In this document: one piece after another, positions 8,952 to 16,681 of the stretch | How positions within the stretch are numbered: position 1 is the stretch's first letter | How the letters are laid out: each line of letters opens with the position of its first letter | Made by a program: the position numbers and the translations under genes | Notes under the pieces: model-generated | What the model was told of the DNA's origin: nothing | Databases searched by the model: none | What the model saw: the letters and a program-made list of their open reading frames with translations, nothing else | Source of the DNA: an uncultured Bacteroidota bacterium | GTDB lineage: Bacteria; Bacteroidota; Bacteroidia; Bacteroidales; VadinHA17 | Reading direction: 5' to 3' | DNA length: 44,151 nucleotides | Assembly (NCBI GenBank): GCA_903844815.1 | Contig: CAIMVD010000280.1 | Location: 1-44,151 of the forward strand

Positions 8952-10754
8952 TTAATCCATAGTTGCTTTTCTGTTCGAGACATTCACGGCTCCCCCTTTC
9001 CCGTTAATGATACTTCTTACAACACTCTCCTTGTTGCCGTTGAGCCAGAATATTATTTTATGATGTATTTTCTTTTCCAGGTTTAACGGAGTCTCAATTG
9101 CGTTGTCAACAATAACGGGAGCATCATAAAATACATTATAGATCCCGATTCCCCAGGCCTCATGGCTTTTGACGGCTGCTGACACCTTGTATGATGCGTA
9201 ACCATTAACCCCGTCGTGTTTCCACGATTCTGTCGTGGGAGGATCGTATGGCATCTCGCTCTGATAAAAATAGACTCTTCCGTTATTGCCGTTCCAAATG
9301 GTCTGGTATTCCTGGAAGTGCTCATTAAACAAACCGTAGATAGTCACATTATCCCCGTTGACGATCAGTCCGTTTGCGCATCTGTTCTTTTCCCAGCCAA
9401 CCCCGTTGCCATGATCGGCTCGCCAGATCCAGGTATGGTCCACGTATACATCGCTGCTGTTAATTTCCATGCACATTTTAGCTGAACCTTCAGTCGGCCC
9501 GCCAACCCTGAAAAAGATATCATAAAGAAACAGGGGGTTTTTAGAATGAGATTTATGTGAGCCAGGCTCCCCGACTACAAACAGTTTCTCTGAAAATGTT
9601 TTTCCCGCATCAATTGTAAGTCCGCAGATCATTACGCCATCAACATCCGATATTTCCATTGCTGCCGTTCCGTTTTCAGGGATCAGGGTTGAAAGTCCGG
9701 TTCCCATTATCACTGTACCTGCCTTAGTCACCTTTAGGCTTTGACCGAGAAAATATTTTCCCGGAGTAAAAAGGAGGTATTTTCCTTCCGTAAGGGCCTT
9801 ATTTATTGTTGCGGAATTATCGGTTTCGGGCCGTACGATGTAAAATTTATCAATTCTGATTGTTTTTTCGTTTTCAATCCCACCAGACCAGCCATTTCCT
9901 GTAGTTTCTTTTCTTATCTCAGGGATTTTTATTTTGAAACCTTTTTCATCACATGCCAGGTATGGTTTTTCACGAATAAGCGGTGTTTTTTCGATGGTTG
10001 TATAAGGTTTTTCAGGCCAGTTTTCGTCGGGAGCCTGAGGTACTCCCATGAACATCATGTTCCAGTTGCCTCCTTCCCAGTTTCCGAATTCGGTGTTTCT
10101 CGTAAACCATTGTTGCTGAGGCCCTGAATTTATTGTCCCATCGATTTTTGAATCGGCCAGGAAACCTCCGCTTGCATAACCCTTATCGAATAACTGAAGG
10201 TTGCCCTTAATGTGAACCCTTCTCAGTGGTGCTGCCTGTGATACTCCCCATACCATAGTAGAATTGACTTTTGGTATTACAGTAAGGTTTTCAACCGAGC
10301 GCCAGAAGTTTGTAAGCACACTGTTCCCGTGTGTCGTGTTCGACCTTACTGCTCCTTCAATCACAACATCATCCGGAGAATCGCCAAGCCCCAGGACCTG
10401 CATATAATAATCGACCTTTACATCGAGATAGTAGGTGCCCTTTTTAAACAATAGGGCGTACCGGTTAGAACTGAATTCGCTGCTCCGTTTTGACTGCCTG
10501 GCAAATAAAGTATCAATCACGGTCTGGATCTCATTCATATCCATCGAAGGATCAAAAATAAATACGTTTTCTCCCAGTGGTGAATTGTTATACTTTCCTC
10601 CGTAAAATTCGCTGTGATTCCCGCGATCCGGACCAGACTGAGAGAAGCAAAAGTCCTGGCCCGTGATCAGAATCAGCGCAAGAGAAATTATAAGAAGTCC
10701 CGGAGAAAAAAAAGAGATTTCTTTTACTGCTTTGGAGTATCTTTCAGAAAACAT
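8952..10754 (-). CDS. Secreted GH55-like beta-helix protein
   Basis: The 600-residue protein has an N-terminal hydrophobic segment (about residues 18-36) ending near CFSQSG, consistent with export. The body has features I associate with GH55-like proteins, some of which are misannotated as adenylyl cyclase or coagulation-factor-like: RYALLFKKGTYYLDV, VLGLGDSPDDV, LTNFWRSVENL, QQQWFTRN, WIWRADHGNGVGW and FYQSEMPYDPP. Two repeated pectate-lyase-type beta-helices (about 60-260 and 300-560) are expected. GH55 members cleave beta-1,3-glucan; whether this one does is inference, and I did not identify the catalytic glutamate. Together with the neighbouring sulfatase it suggests attack on a polysaccharide. 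Confidence 0.75.
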   Translation of the reverse strand: MFSERYSKAVKEISFFSPGLLIISLALILITGQDFCFSQSGPDRGNHSEFYGGKYNNSPLGENVFIFDPSMDMNEIQTVIDTLFARQSKRSSEFSSNRYALLFKKGTYYLDVKVDYYMQVLGLGDSPDDVVIEGAVRSNTTHGNSVLTNFWRSVENLTVIPKVNSTMVWGVSQAAPLRRVHIKGNLQLFDKGYASGGFLADSKIDGTINSGPQQQWFTRNTEFGNWEGGNWNMMFMGVPQAPDENWPEKPYTTIEKTPLIREKPYLACDEKGFKIKIPEIRKETTGNGWSGGIENEKTIRIDKFYIVRPETDNSATINKALTEGKYLLFTPGKYFLGQSLKVTKAGTVIMGTGLSTLIPENGTAAMEISDVDGVMICGLTIDAGKTFSEKLFVVGEPGSHKSHSKNPLFLYDIFFRVGGPTEGSAKMCMEINSSDVYVDHTWIWRADHGNGVGWEKNRCANGLIVNGDNVTIYGLFNEHFQEYQTIWNGNNGRVYFYQSEMPYDPPTTESWKHDGVNGYASYKVSAAVKSHEAWGIGIYNVFYDAPVIVDNAIETPLNLEKKIHHKIIFWLNGNKESVVRSIINGKGGAVNVSNRKATMD

Positions 10755-10817
10755 ATTTTCACCTGATTTTAGAATTACCAGTTACGCACATGAAGGGATA
10801 ATATTTATGCAATTTAC

Positions 10818-10825
10818 CAAAAGTA
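10818..10825 (-). promoter_or_regulatory. Candidate Bacteroidota -7 box
   Basis: On the minus strand this reads TACTTTTG, matching TAnnTTTG, about 65 bp before the GH55-like start. No well-placed TTTG -33 box was found, so support is partial. Confidence 0.3.
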
Positions 10826-10997
10826 AGTGAGCTTGAGCTAATTTCCGGAGCTTAAGTTAAGGCAAACATATCCTTAAAGATAATGAGTTAGTTGTTTTTG
10901 CCGATAAGTACCTTGAGGTTTATGCAAATGCAGTTGCAGCCTTCAATAATTTTTTAGATTATGAACCGTCAGGATTACAACGTTTCATTGTATTTAG

Positions 10998-11005
10998 TAT
11001 CTTTG
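10998..11005 (+). promoter_or_regulatory. Candidate Bacteroidota -7 box
   Basis: TATCTTTG matches TAnnTTTG exactly and lies about 120 bp before the barrel-like gene's ATG at 11125. No exact -33 TTTG is found at the standard spacing. Confidence 0.35.
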
Positions 11006-11124
11006 TTAAGGGGAACAAAATCACGTTAGAATTTGAAACATCAGGATTGATCTTATTCACAAACATTTTCAGAAAGATATTTTCAGTCTTGTACTTTTAC
11101 GTTATGCCGTTAAAATCTAAAAAT

Positions 11125-12345
11125 ATGAAAAGGGCAATTTTTTTGTCAGTATTATTCTGTATTACACTTATCAGCAACGGACAATCTGATTTCCGGGAAG
11201 GTTTTGTTATCAACCAGAATCAGGATACAATCTTTGGCCAGATAAAATATAAGGAGGCAAACTCGAACTATCATTATTGCCAGTTCAAAGGACTTGATAG
11301 TCAGGATATTATTTCATACAAAGCAGGTGAAATTATCGGATACGGGTTTAAAAACGACAAATATTTTGAATCAAAAAAAATTGAAGCCGTCGATCAAACT
11401 TCTGAAACTGTTCTTCTTGAAGTTTTGATAAGAGGGATGGTTACATTATATAAATATGATAAAGTATTCTATATTGAAAAGGCAGGTTACGGACTGTTAA
11501 AGCTTTCAAATAAAACAACGGAGGAGACAGCCGGAGGAGCAGTAACAGAAACAGAATCAAGAAATTATATTGGCATTTTAAGTGTATTGTTATCTGACTG
11601 CACCGAGATAAGTTCAGGAATTACCCGCACATCATATGGTGAAAAATCCTTCACTGACCTTATTGAGAAGTATAATAAATCCATGAATTCGCCGGTGGTA
11701 ATTTATAAGGATAAAAAACCCTGGGTACATGCAAGATTCGGAATTGCCGGAGGATTAATCAATTCCGGTATAGTATTGGAAGCCAGTACCAATATCTTTG
11801 ATCACCTGGGACCTTTCGGACGGTCAAATTCCCCGATTGGTGGTGTTTCTTTTGAGATACTGGCGCCACGGTTTAATGAAAAAATTTCAGTTCATTCCGA
11901 TTTTCTATTCAGCAAATCAAATTATGATTCTTTTAATGAAGAAGACATGTTTGGTAAAAACACGAAAAACTATGTGACTATTGATATGACTCATCTGAAG
12001 ATCCCAATAGGTTTAAGGTATACTTTTCAGGGGAAGAAGCTGTCAACATTTTTAAATATCGGGCTGTCAGAAACTTTTACACTGAGCTCCAAATCAGACT
12101 GGATCCAGGAAGTTCGTTACGTTACTTTGTTTGATACTTACCAGGATGAGGCTTTGGGAATAAGCAAATCGGAACCCGGAATGTGGGGAGGTGCCGGGAT
12201 TTCCAAATCAATCGGCAAGGGACTGAATCTTAATCTTGAACTCAGATTTGAGAAAACGGACGGGATAAACGGCGAAGATTTTTTTGCCGTAACAAAATCA
12301 AATGTTACAAGTTTTCAGTTTCTTATCGGGATCTCAACTAAATAA
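11125..12345 (+). CDS. Probable outer-membrane beta-barrel protein
   Basis: The ATG at 11125 is chosen because it begins a clean signal peptide (MKRAIFLSVLF, cleaved near SNGQ); the frame is open further upstream but gives no better start. The mature protein of about 385 residues has an N-terminal region that begins FREGFVINQNQDTIFGQIKY, a pattern of small Bacteroidota surface proteins. A C-terminal half follows with alternating hydrophobic strands (IPIGLRYTFQGKKL, FLNIGLSETFTL, LNLNLELRFEK) ending in FQFLIGIS, consistent with a PorT-like or OmpA-like barrel of about eight strands. No enzymatic motif is present. I do not recognise the family more precisely. Confidence 0.7.
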   Translation: MKRAIFLSVLFCITLISNGQSDFREGFVINQNQDTIFGQIKYKEANSNYHYCQFKGLDSQDIISYKAGEIIGYGFKNDKYFESKKIEAVDQTSETVLLEVLIRGMVTLYKYDKVFYIEKAGYGLLKLSNKTTEETAGGAVTETESRNYIGILSVLLSDCTEISSGITRTSYGEKSFTDLIEKYNKSMNSPVVIYKDKKPWVHARFGIAGGLINSGIVLEASTNIFDHLGPFGRSNSPIGGVSFEILAPRFNEKISVHSDFLFSKSNYDSFNEEDMFGKNTKNYVTIDMTHLKIPIGLRYTFQGKKLSTFLNIGLSETFTLSSKSDWIQEVRYVTLFDTYQDEALGISKSEPGMWGGAGISKSIGKGLNLNLELRFEKTDGINGEDFFAVTKSNVTSFQFLIGISTK

Positions 12346-12353
12346 GGATTAAG

Positions 12354-12376
12354 AGTAAAATTTTTACTTGTTTTTC
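12354..12376 (+). terminator. Weak AT-rich terminator
   Basis: AGTAAAA (12354-12360) pairs with TTTTACT (12362-12368) and is followed by TGTTTTTC, just after the barrel-like gene stop. The 1-nt gap means the real loop uses some of the A/T bases, so this is a weak call. Confidence 0.35.
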
Positions 12377-12428
12377 ATAAGACGGATTGTAAGCCTGGAC
12401 CAGGAGCATTTTAGATTTGAACTTGTTT

Positions 12429-12436
12429 TAAATTTG
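12429..12436 (+). promoter_or_regulatory. Candidate Bacteroidota -7 box
   Basis: TAAATTTG matches TAnnTTTG and lies 42 bp before the FISUMP gene's ATG. A TTTG at 12416-12419 is too close to serve as the -33 box. Confidence 0.35.
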
Positions 12437-12477
12437 GCTTGTATGATGATTTTTTACACCTTCTAAAAAAAACAATC

Positions 12478-13791
12478 ATGAACTACACATTTACTTTTTT
12501 AGCCTGCATTATTGCAATTTCTGCTAATGCGCAAAACTACCTTGTATCCTTTACCGGATCAGGTGCATCTTCGACAGTATCGAATGTAAAGGTTGAAAAT
12601 TTAACCCAGGGTACATCTGTGATTCTGAATGAAAACGATGTATTGCGACTCACATTTGCGACGTCAGACTATAAGACACCGGATAATCAATCAAACGGTT
12701 TGAAGATTTACCCAAACCCTATGATTGAAAATTCAACCTTCGAATTTAGCCCGCCTGTACCCGGTGCTGCTACAATATCAGTGATTGATATGACGGGTAA
12801 ATTACTAGTAAAAATGGAAGAAAATTTAGAAAGCTCAACACATTCATACAGGCTTTCTGGATTAAAGAGCGGATTTTATGTAATCAATGTCAGGGGAAAC
12901 ACCTATCATTTAAGCGGCAAACTACTTAGCAAAGGGGATTCAAGGAGTTCCGTATCTCTTGAAAAGGTCAGGCATTCATCCCGGTCAGCTTTTGAGGAAA
13001 CAAAAAAGATAACCCCTAAAGGGATTCTGGCAACGGTTGATATGGCTTATACTCAGGGAGAGAGATTAAAGTTTACAGGAATGACAGGGATATACAGCAC
13101 AATAAAAATGGACATTCCTTCATCAGATAAGACAATTGATTTTGAATTTAGTGCCTGTACTGATGGTGATAATAACAATTATCCCATAGTCAAAATAGGG
13201 ACACAAATCTGGATGGCTGAAAACCTGAAGACAACAAAATACCTGAATACCGATTTAATAGGAACTACATCTTCTCCAAATCTGAATATTTCTAATGAGA
13301 CCACATCAAAATATGAGTGGGCATATAGTGGAATTGAAACAAATGTGGCCACTTACGGGAGATTATATACATGGTTTACAGCAACTGACAGCAGGAGTGT
13401 TTGTCCGTCAGGCTGGCATCTGCCGACCCTGGCAGAATATTTATCCCTCTTTGATTACCTTGGAAAGAACGGTTATGGTTATGAGGGTGTTTCGTGGAAA
13501 ACGGCTAAATCAATCAGCTCCTCTTCCGTTTGGACCACGAGTCTGTTAGCAGGATCCCCGGGCAACGACATGGCATCCAACAATGCCAGCGGATTTACGG
13601 CGCTTCCCGCCGGTTATCGTTCTGACTACGGATGGTACGCCGGTATTGGAACTAAGTCATATTGGTGGTGTTCTTCCGAATCGGGTGGTTTTGGCGATGT
13701 AACCGCCCTGAATTACGATCAACAGGGATTGGGAATCTCAGGTGTTAGTAAGAAGTATGGTTGTCCCATCCGTTGTTTAAAGAATTTGTAA
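12478..13791 (+). CDS. Secreted FISUMP-domain protein with internal T9SS-like sorting domain
   Basis: The ATG at 12478 starts a signal peptide (MNYTFTFLACIIAISANAQ), making a 437-residue precursor; a longer reading from 12439 would bury it. Residues about 74-155 (GLKIYPNPM to YVINVRGNTYHLSGKLL) look like a Por secretion (T9SS type A) fold, but at the N-terminal side rather than the C-terminus. This arrangement occurs in many Bacteroidota FISUMP proteins. Residues about 228-437 are the FISUMP domain, with its hallmarks IGTQIWMAENLKT, YGRLYTW, CPSGWHLPT, SGFTALPAGYR, YWWCSSE and CPIRCLKN. The domain is thought to bind or present on the cell surface, but its ligand is unknown. Confidence 0.88.
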   Translation: MNYTFTFLACIIAISANAQNYLVSFTGSGASSTVSNVKVENLTQGTSVILNENDVLRLTFATSDYKTPDNQSNGLKIYPNPMIENSTFEFSPPVPGAATISVIDMTGKLLVKMEENLESSTHSYRLSGLKSGFYVINVRGNTYHLSGKLLSKGDSRSSVSLEKVRHSSRSAFEETKKITPKGILATVDMAYTQGERLKFTGMTGIYSTIKMDIPSSDKTIDFEFSACTDGDNNNYPIVKIGTQIWMAENLKTTKYLNTDLIGTTSSPNLNISNETTSKYEWAYSGIETNVATYGRLYTWFTATDSRSVCPSGWHLPTLAEYLSLFDYLGKNGYGYEGVSWKTAKSISSSSVWTTSLLAGSPGNDMASNNASGFTALPAGYRSDYGWYAGIGTKSYWWCSSESGGFGDVTALNYDQQGLGISGVSKKYGCPIRCLKNL

Positions 13792-13884
13792 TCCCAGCAA
13801 TTATCCGGCAATCGTGGTCGCAGCAATTGTAAATTTCAATGTTGCTTAAGTCTGGGAATCAGGTATTTTCGGTAAATCAGGCCT

Positions 13885-14583
13885 TTATTTGTCATTTCCC
13901 TTCAGGAGATTAATGAGAATTACCCCATTGGAACCCCTGCTGCCGTAGATTGAGGCATCAGATCCTTTCAGTACCTGAATTGATTTGATGGTCAGTGGGT
14001 GGATGTTATCGATTGTGGAAACAGGAACTCCGTCAACAACAAATAAAGGTTCATTACTCGAATTGAGTGAGGTATTACTCCTTATCATTATGCTGGATCC
14101 ACTGACCACAACACCGGGAACTTCTCCACGTATCAGGTCATACACATTATTATAACCGGAATACTTTGATTTCGTTGCGTCAATATTCCCAACAGGGCCA
14201 GAAAGATTTTTCTTCTTAACGCTTCCGTAACCTATATTGACTTGTTCATCTCCCGGGACAGTTTTATTATAGGGGATTGAGATTTTAAAAGTAAAATCGA
14301 TACTTTCCCTGCCTCCTATTTCTTCTTGAATAGTTCCCCCTGCTGTGATAAAAACGCCGATCTTTTTAGCATCCGACCGGACTTTGATTTTATAAAATCC
14401 GCTGCCATCGGTGTATTTCTGTGTTTTTTCTCCATCGATGATAATGACTGCATCGGGAACAGGAATAGCGGCAACATCGCGTACATAACCCGTAATTGTG
14501 GTTTTTTTCCCGGCTTTCTGGGCATAAAGTCCTGTTATTGAACTAACAGTAAGAAAGACACAAAATATTATAATGTTTTTCAT
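13885..14583 (-). CDS. Plug-only TonB-receptor-like (SusC-type) protein
   Basis: The ATG at 14583 starts a signal peptide (MKNIIIFCVFLTVSSITGLYAQ). The 232-residue protein has a carboxypeptidase-regulatory-like domain (about 30-100, ITGYVRDVAAIPVPDAVI), then a TonB-dependent receptor plug (about 120-230). The plug shows the SusC pattern GYGSVKKKNLSGPVG, NVYDLIRGEVPGV, EPLFVVDGVPV and DASIYGSRGSNGVI. SusC proteins continue for about 800 residues into a 22-strand barrel, but here the protein stops at once after VILINLLKGNDK. Because the ending is clean, and short plug proteins are known in Bacteroidota, I read it as a stand-alone plug rather than a broken gene. No SusD is nearby. Confidence 0.8.
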   Translation of the reverse strand: MKNIIIFCVFLTVSSITGLYAQKAGKKTTITGYVRDVAAIPVPDAVIIIDGEKTQKYTDGSGFYKIKVRSDAKKIGVFITAGGTIQEEIGGRESIDFTFKISIPYNKTVPGDEQVNIGYGSVKKKNLSGPVGNIDATKSKYSGYNNVYDLIRGEVPGVVVSGSSIMIRSNTSLNSSNEPLFVVDGVPVSTIDNIHPLTIKSIQVLKGSDASIYGSRGSNGVILINLLKGNDK

Positions 14584-14777
14584 CGGATTTATGTTGGTAT
14601 ATGAGCAAATCAAGAAGTAAGAACTTTTCTCTGTCGTGATAGACAATCAAAGATAGGAATTCTTTTTGTGCAAATATTGCAGGCAGGGCTGCAAGTTACA
14701 TCTGAAAACCGGTAATATGATTTGGAGAAGATGAGATGTAATGCCCGTTGCTGTGTTGGTTGGTATCAGAATAAAAT

Positions 14778-14812
14778 AATCCCGGAAGATCAAAGTTTGA
14801 TCATCCGGGATT
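14778..14812 (-). terminator. Rho-independent terminator of the lipoprotein gene
   Basis: AATCCCGGA, A, GATCAAA pairs with TTTGATC, A, TCCGGGATT: 16 base pairs with one A/A mismatch and a very small loop. On the minus strand it is followed by ATTTTATTCT. It lies 32 bp past the stop of the 14844-16439 gene. Confidence 0.75.
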
Positions 14813-14843
14813 AAAACGGTGGACTGGCTGGATTAAAAGGTTA

Positions 14844-16439
14844 TTACGAGCCCAGATTTATAAAGTAAAAGGCCTTTTTGGTTTTGGATATCAGATATTT
14901 GTTATTATAGACGAATTGTCTGGGTCCGGGACTAGTATTTGCAGGTTTTGGCAGTTCTGCCACGTACTCGAACGATCCGTTATTTGTGTTATAAATTTCA
15001 CCAACCTTACCGAAGATAAAACAATATCCTTGCGGAATCACGTAGTGGCTATTTAATGTCTGAACGGCTGGAATTTCAGCAAGTATTTTATTGTCCTGGT
15101 CATATAGTCTGATGTTGTTTAATTGGACTGTTGACGACCAACCCTCTCTTAATTCCTGAACCAGATATCCTTTAATTGAAACTCCGCTGAAACTGGAATT
15201 AGAGTTACCGTAGGCGCCAAGATCAACCGGAGCAGCCGGATTAGTTATATCATATCTCTTGTTATTTGAATAATTCGATGCCACGTACATATAATTTTTG
15301 TAGTGAGAAACTGCCTGGGAATTTACTCCTACATTAATTTTATCATATGCTATAACTGTATTATTTACAACTGAGAATATCCTTAGAGTTCTGGCCCAGT
15401 GACCTATCCAGTAGTAATTATTGTCCGATAAAGGGCTTGACATAAATTGCCAAGCCAGAATTCCTGTATCCATACCTGTAAAGTCAGATATGTGCTTCCA
15501 GCTTTTAATATTGGTTATATCGTAAGCAGTCAATGAATTTACTGTTAGAGGAATCAGTATGACATTTTCCTTTACAACGAAATCTCCCATGGTCTTAAAT
15601 TGTATCGAATCAATAACCTGCCGGGCTTCAATATCAAATATGAAAAGGGAATCATTTGAAATATTGGAGAATACGATGTATTTATTATTACCTGTATAAA
15701 ATCCAATCTCTTTATTAATTCTGATAGAATCACTTATTTGCCAGGGGTTTGGATTAAACCCTGAGGTCGTGCTAAATTCCATGTCGCATCCGTAAATAGA
15801 GCCAAGCACATTTACTGTTTTCAACCTGAAATGATACGTCTTACTTCTTGCCAGTCCTGAAATTTTTGCATTTACGTAGGTATTTAGATTTCCTGTGACG
15901 GGACTCTGAGTGGCAGTTACCGTACTTCCGTATTCTGTTGTTAATCCATATTCAAAAGATACCACAGTATTTAAGAAATTGGCATTGACTGCACCATTTA
16001 GAACAGCCCCGGCGGATGAGATTTCTGTTGCTGGCTGGGTTACCCCGTTTGGAAATTCTCCTGCTGATGAAAAAGTTTTATCTGAACCATAGGAGGTACC
16101 AATTATGTTTGTCGCATAAGCTCTTATATGGTAAGTTGTTGCAGGAGTCAGGCCGGAAATATCACTTGCAAATTGTCCGCTTCCCGTTTCATCAGATGTC
16201 TTTGAATCAGAAGTAGTTGGATTTTTTTCCGGACTCCAGCATACACCCCGTGAAATAACAGGCGAATTACCGTCAAAAGTTATATTTCCACCACTCCTTG
16301 CAGATGTAGCGGTAATGTAAGTGACTGTTGATGTTGCGATAAATGGCAATGTAGCCGGTTCGTCTTTTTTACAGCCAGCAAGTAAAAAAAGGGTTAGAGT
16401 AAAAGCCGAGATTGGACTAGTTAAATAAAATTTTCTCAT
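14844..16439 (-). CDS. Surface lipoprotein with fibronectin-like repeats and propeller-like C-terminus
   Basis: The 531-residue protein starts with a lipoprotein signal (FLLAGC, lipidated Cys23) followed by the charged KKDEP often seen on exported Bacteroidota lipoproteins. Two fibronectin-type repeats follow (about 33-125 and 130-225), with the phrases GVCWSPEKNPT, GLTPATTYHIRAYATN and the second SLARSKTYHFRLKTVN-like unit. The remaining 300 residues contain repeated short beta strands (KYIVFSNISNDSLFIFDI, NYMYVASNYSN, YLISKTKKAFYFINLGS) resembling a beta-propeller of the LVIVD type. A ligand or adhesion role is plausible but not shown. It ends before a strong terminator. Confidence 0.75.
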   Translation of the reverse strand: MRKFYLTSPISAFTLTLFLLAGCKKDEPATLPFIATSTVTYITATSARSGGNITFDGNSPVISRGVCWSPEKNPTTSDSKTSDETGSGQFASDISGLTPATTYHIRAYATNIIGTSYGSDKTFSSAGEFPNGVTQPATEISSAGAVLNGAVNANFLNTVVSFEYGLTTEYGSTVTATQSPVTGNLNTYVNAKISGLARSKTYHFRLKTVNVLGSIYGCDMEFSTTSGFNPNPWQISDSIRINKEIGFYTGNNKYIVFSNISNDSLFIFDIEARQVIDSIQFKTMGDFVVKENVILIPLTVNSLTAYDITNIKSWKHISDFTGMDTGILAWQFMSSPLSDNNYYWIGHWARTLRIFSVVNNTVIAYDKINVGVNSQAVSHYKNYMYVASNYSNNKRYDITNPAAPVDLGAYGNSNSSFSGVSIKGYLVQELREGWSSTVQLNNIRLYDQDNKILAEIPAVQTLNSHYVIPQGYCFIFGKVGEIYNTNNGSFEYVAELPKPANTSPGPRQFVYNNKYLISKTKKAFYFINLGS

Positions 16440-16572
16440 AGTGTGAATTATAATAAGTTATCTTGCTACATTTAATAATATAAGATTTAATCTTAATATT
16501 ATCAGATAGTTAAATTTAAATATAGAGTCTAAAACCCATACCTCCCGTGCAATAAGTTCCACATCTTCCGTT

Positions 16573-16580
16573 CAAATATA
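16573..16580 (-). promoter_or_regulatory. Candidate Bacteroidota -7 box
   Basis: The minus strand reads TATATTTG, matching TAnnTTTG, about 135 bp before the lipoprotein gene. No TTTG -33 box is found at standard spacing. Confidence 0.3.
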
Positions 16581-16681
16581 ATTAATCAAAAAAGAAGAAA
16601 TTTTGTCAATGTATAACCGTAGTGATTTAGGGATAACCGTATGAATAACCTGTCTGAACGTAGAAATTAGTGTTCAAGACT

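Larger units (their letters stand above)
10755..11124 (+). other. Intergenic stretch with divergent promoters and a possible gene remnant
   Basis: No intact gene is seen between the GH55-like gene (minus) and the barrel-like gene (plus). A perfect -7 box for each direction is visible: CAAAAGTA at 10818-10825 (minus strand TACTTTTG) and TATCTTTG at 10998-11005. From 10861 the frame leading into the barrel gene is open and coding-like (DKYLEVYANAVAAFNNF) but has no usual start codon before 11047. It may be a decayed gene end. Confidence 0.4.

Noticed and set aside
13792-13884. Weak inverted TCCCAG/CTGGGA pair after the FISUMP gene as terminator
   Set aside because: Only six bases pair, about 60 nt apart, with no T-tract at the end.
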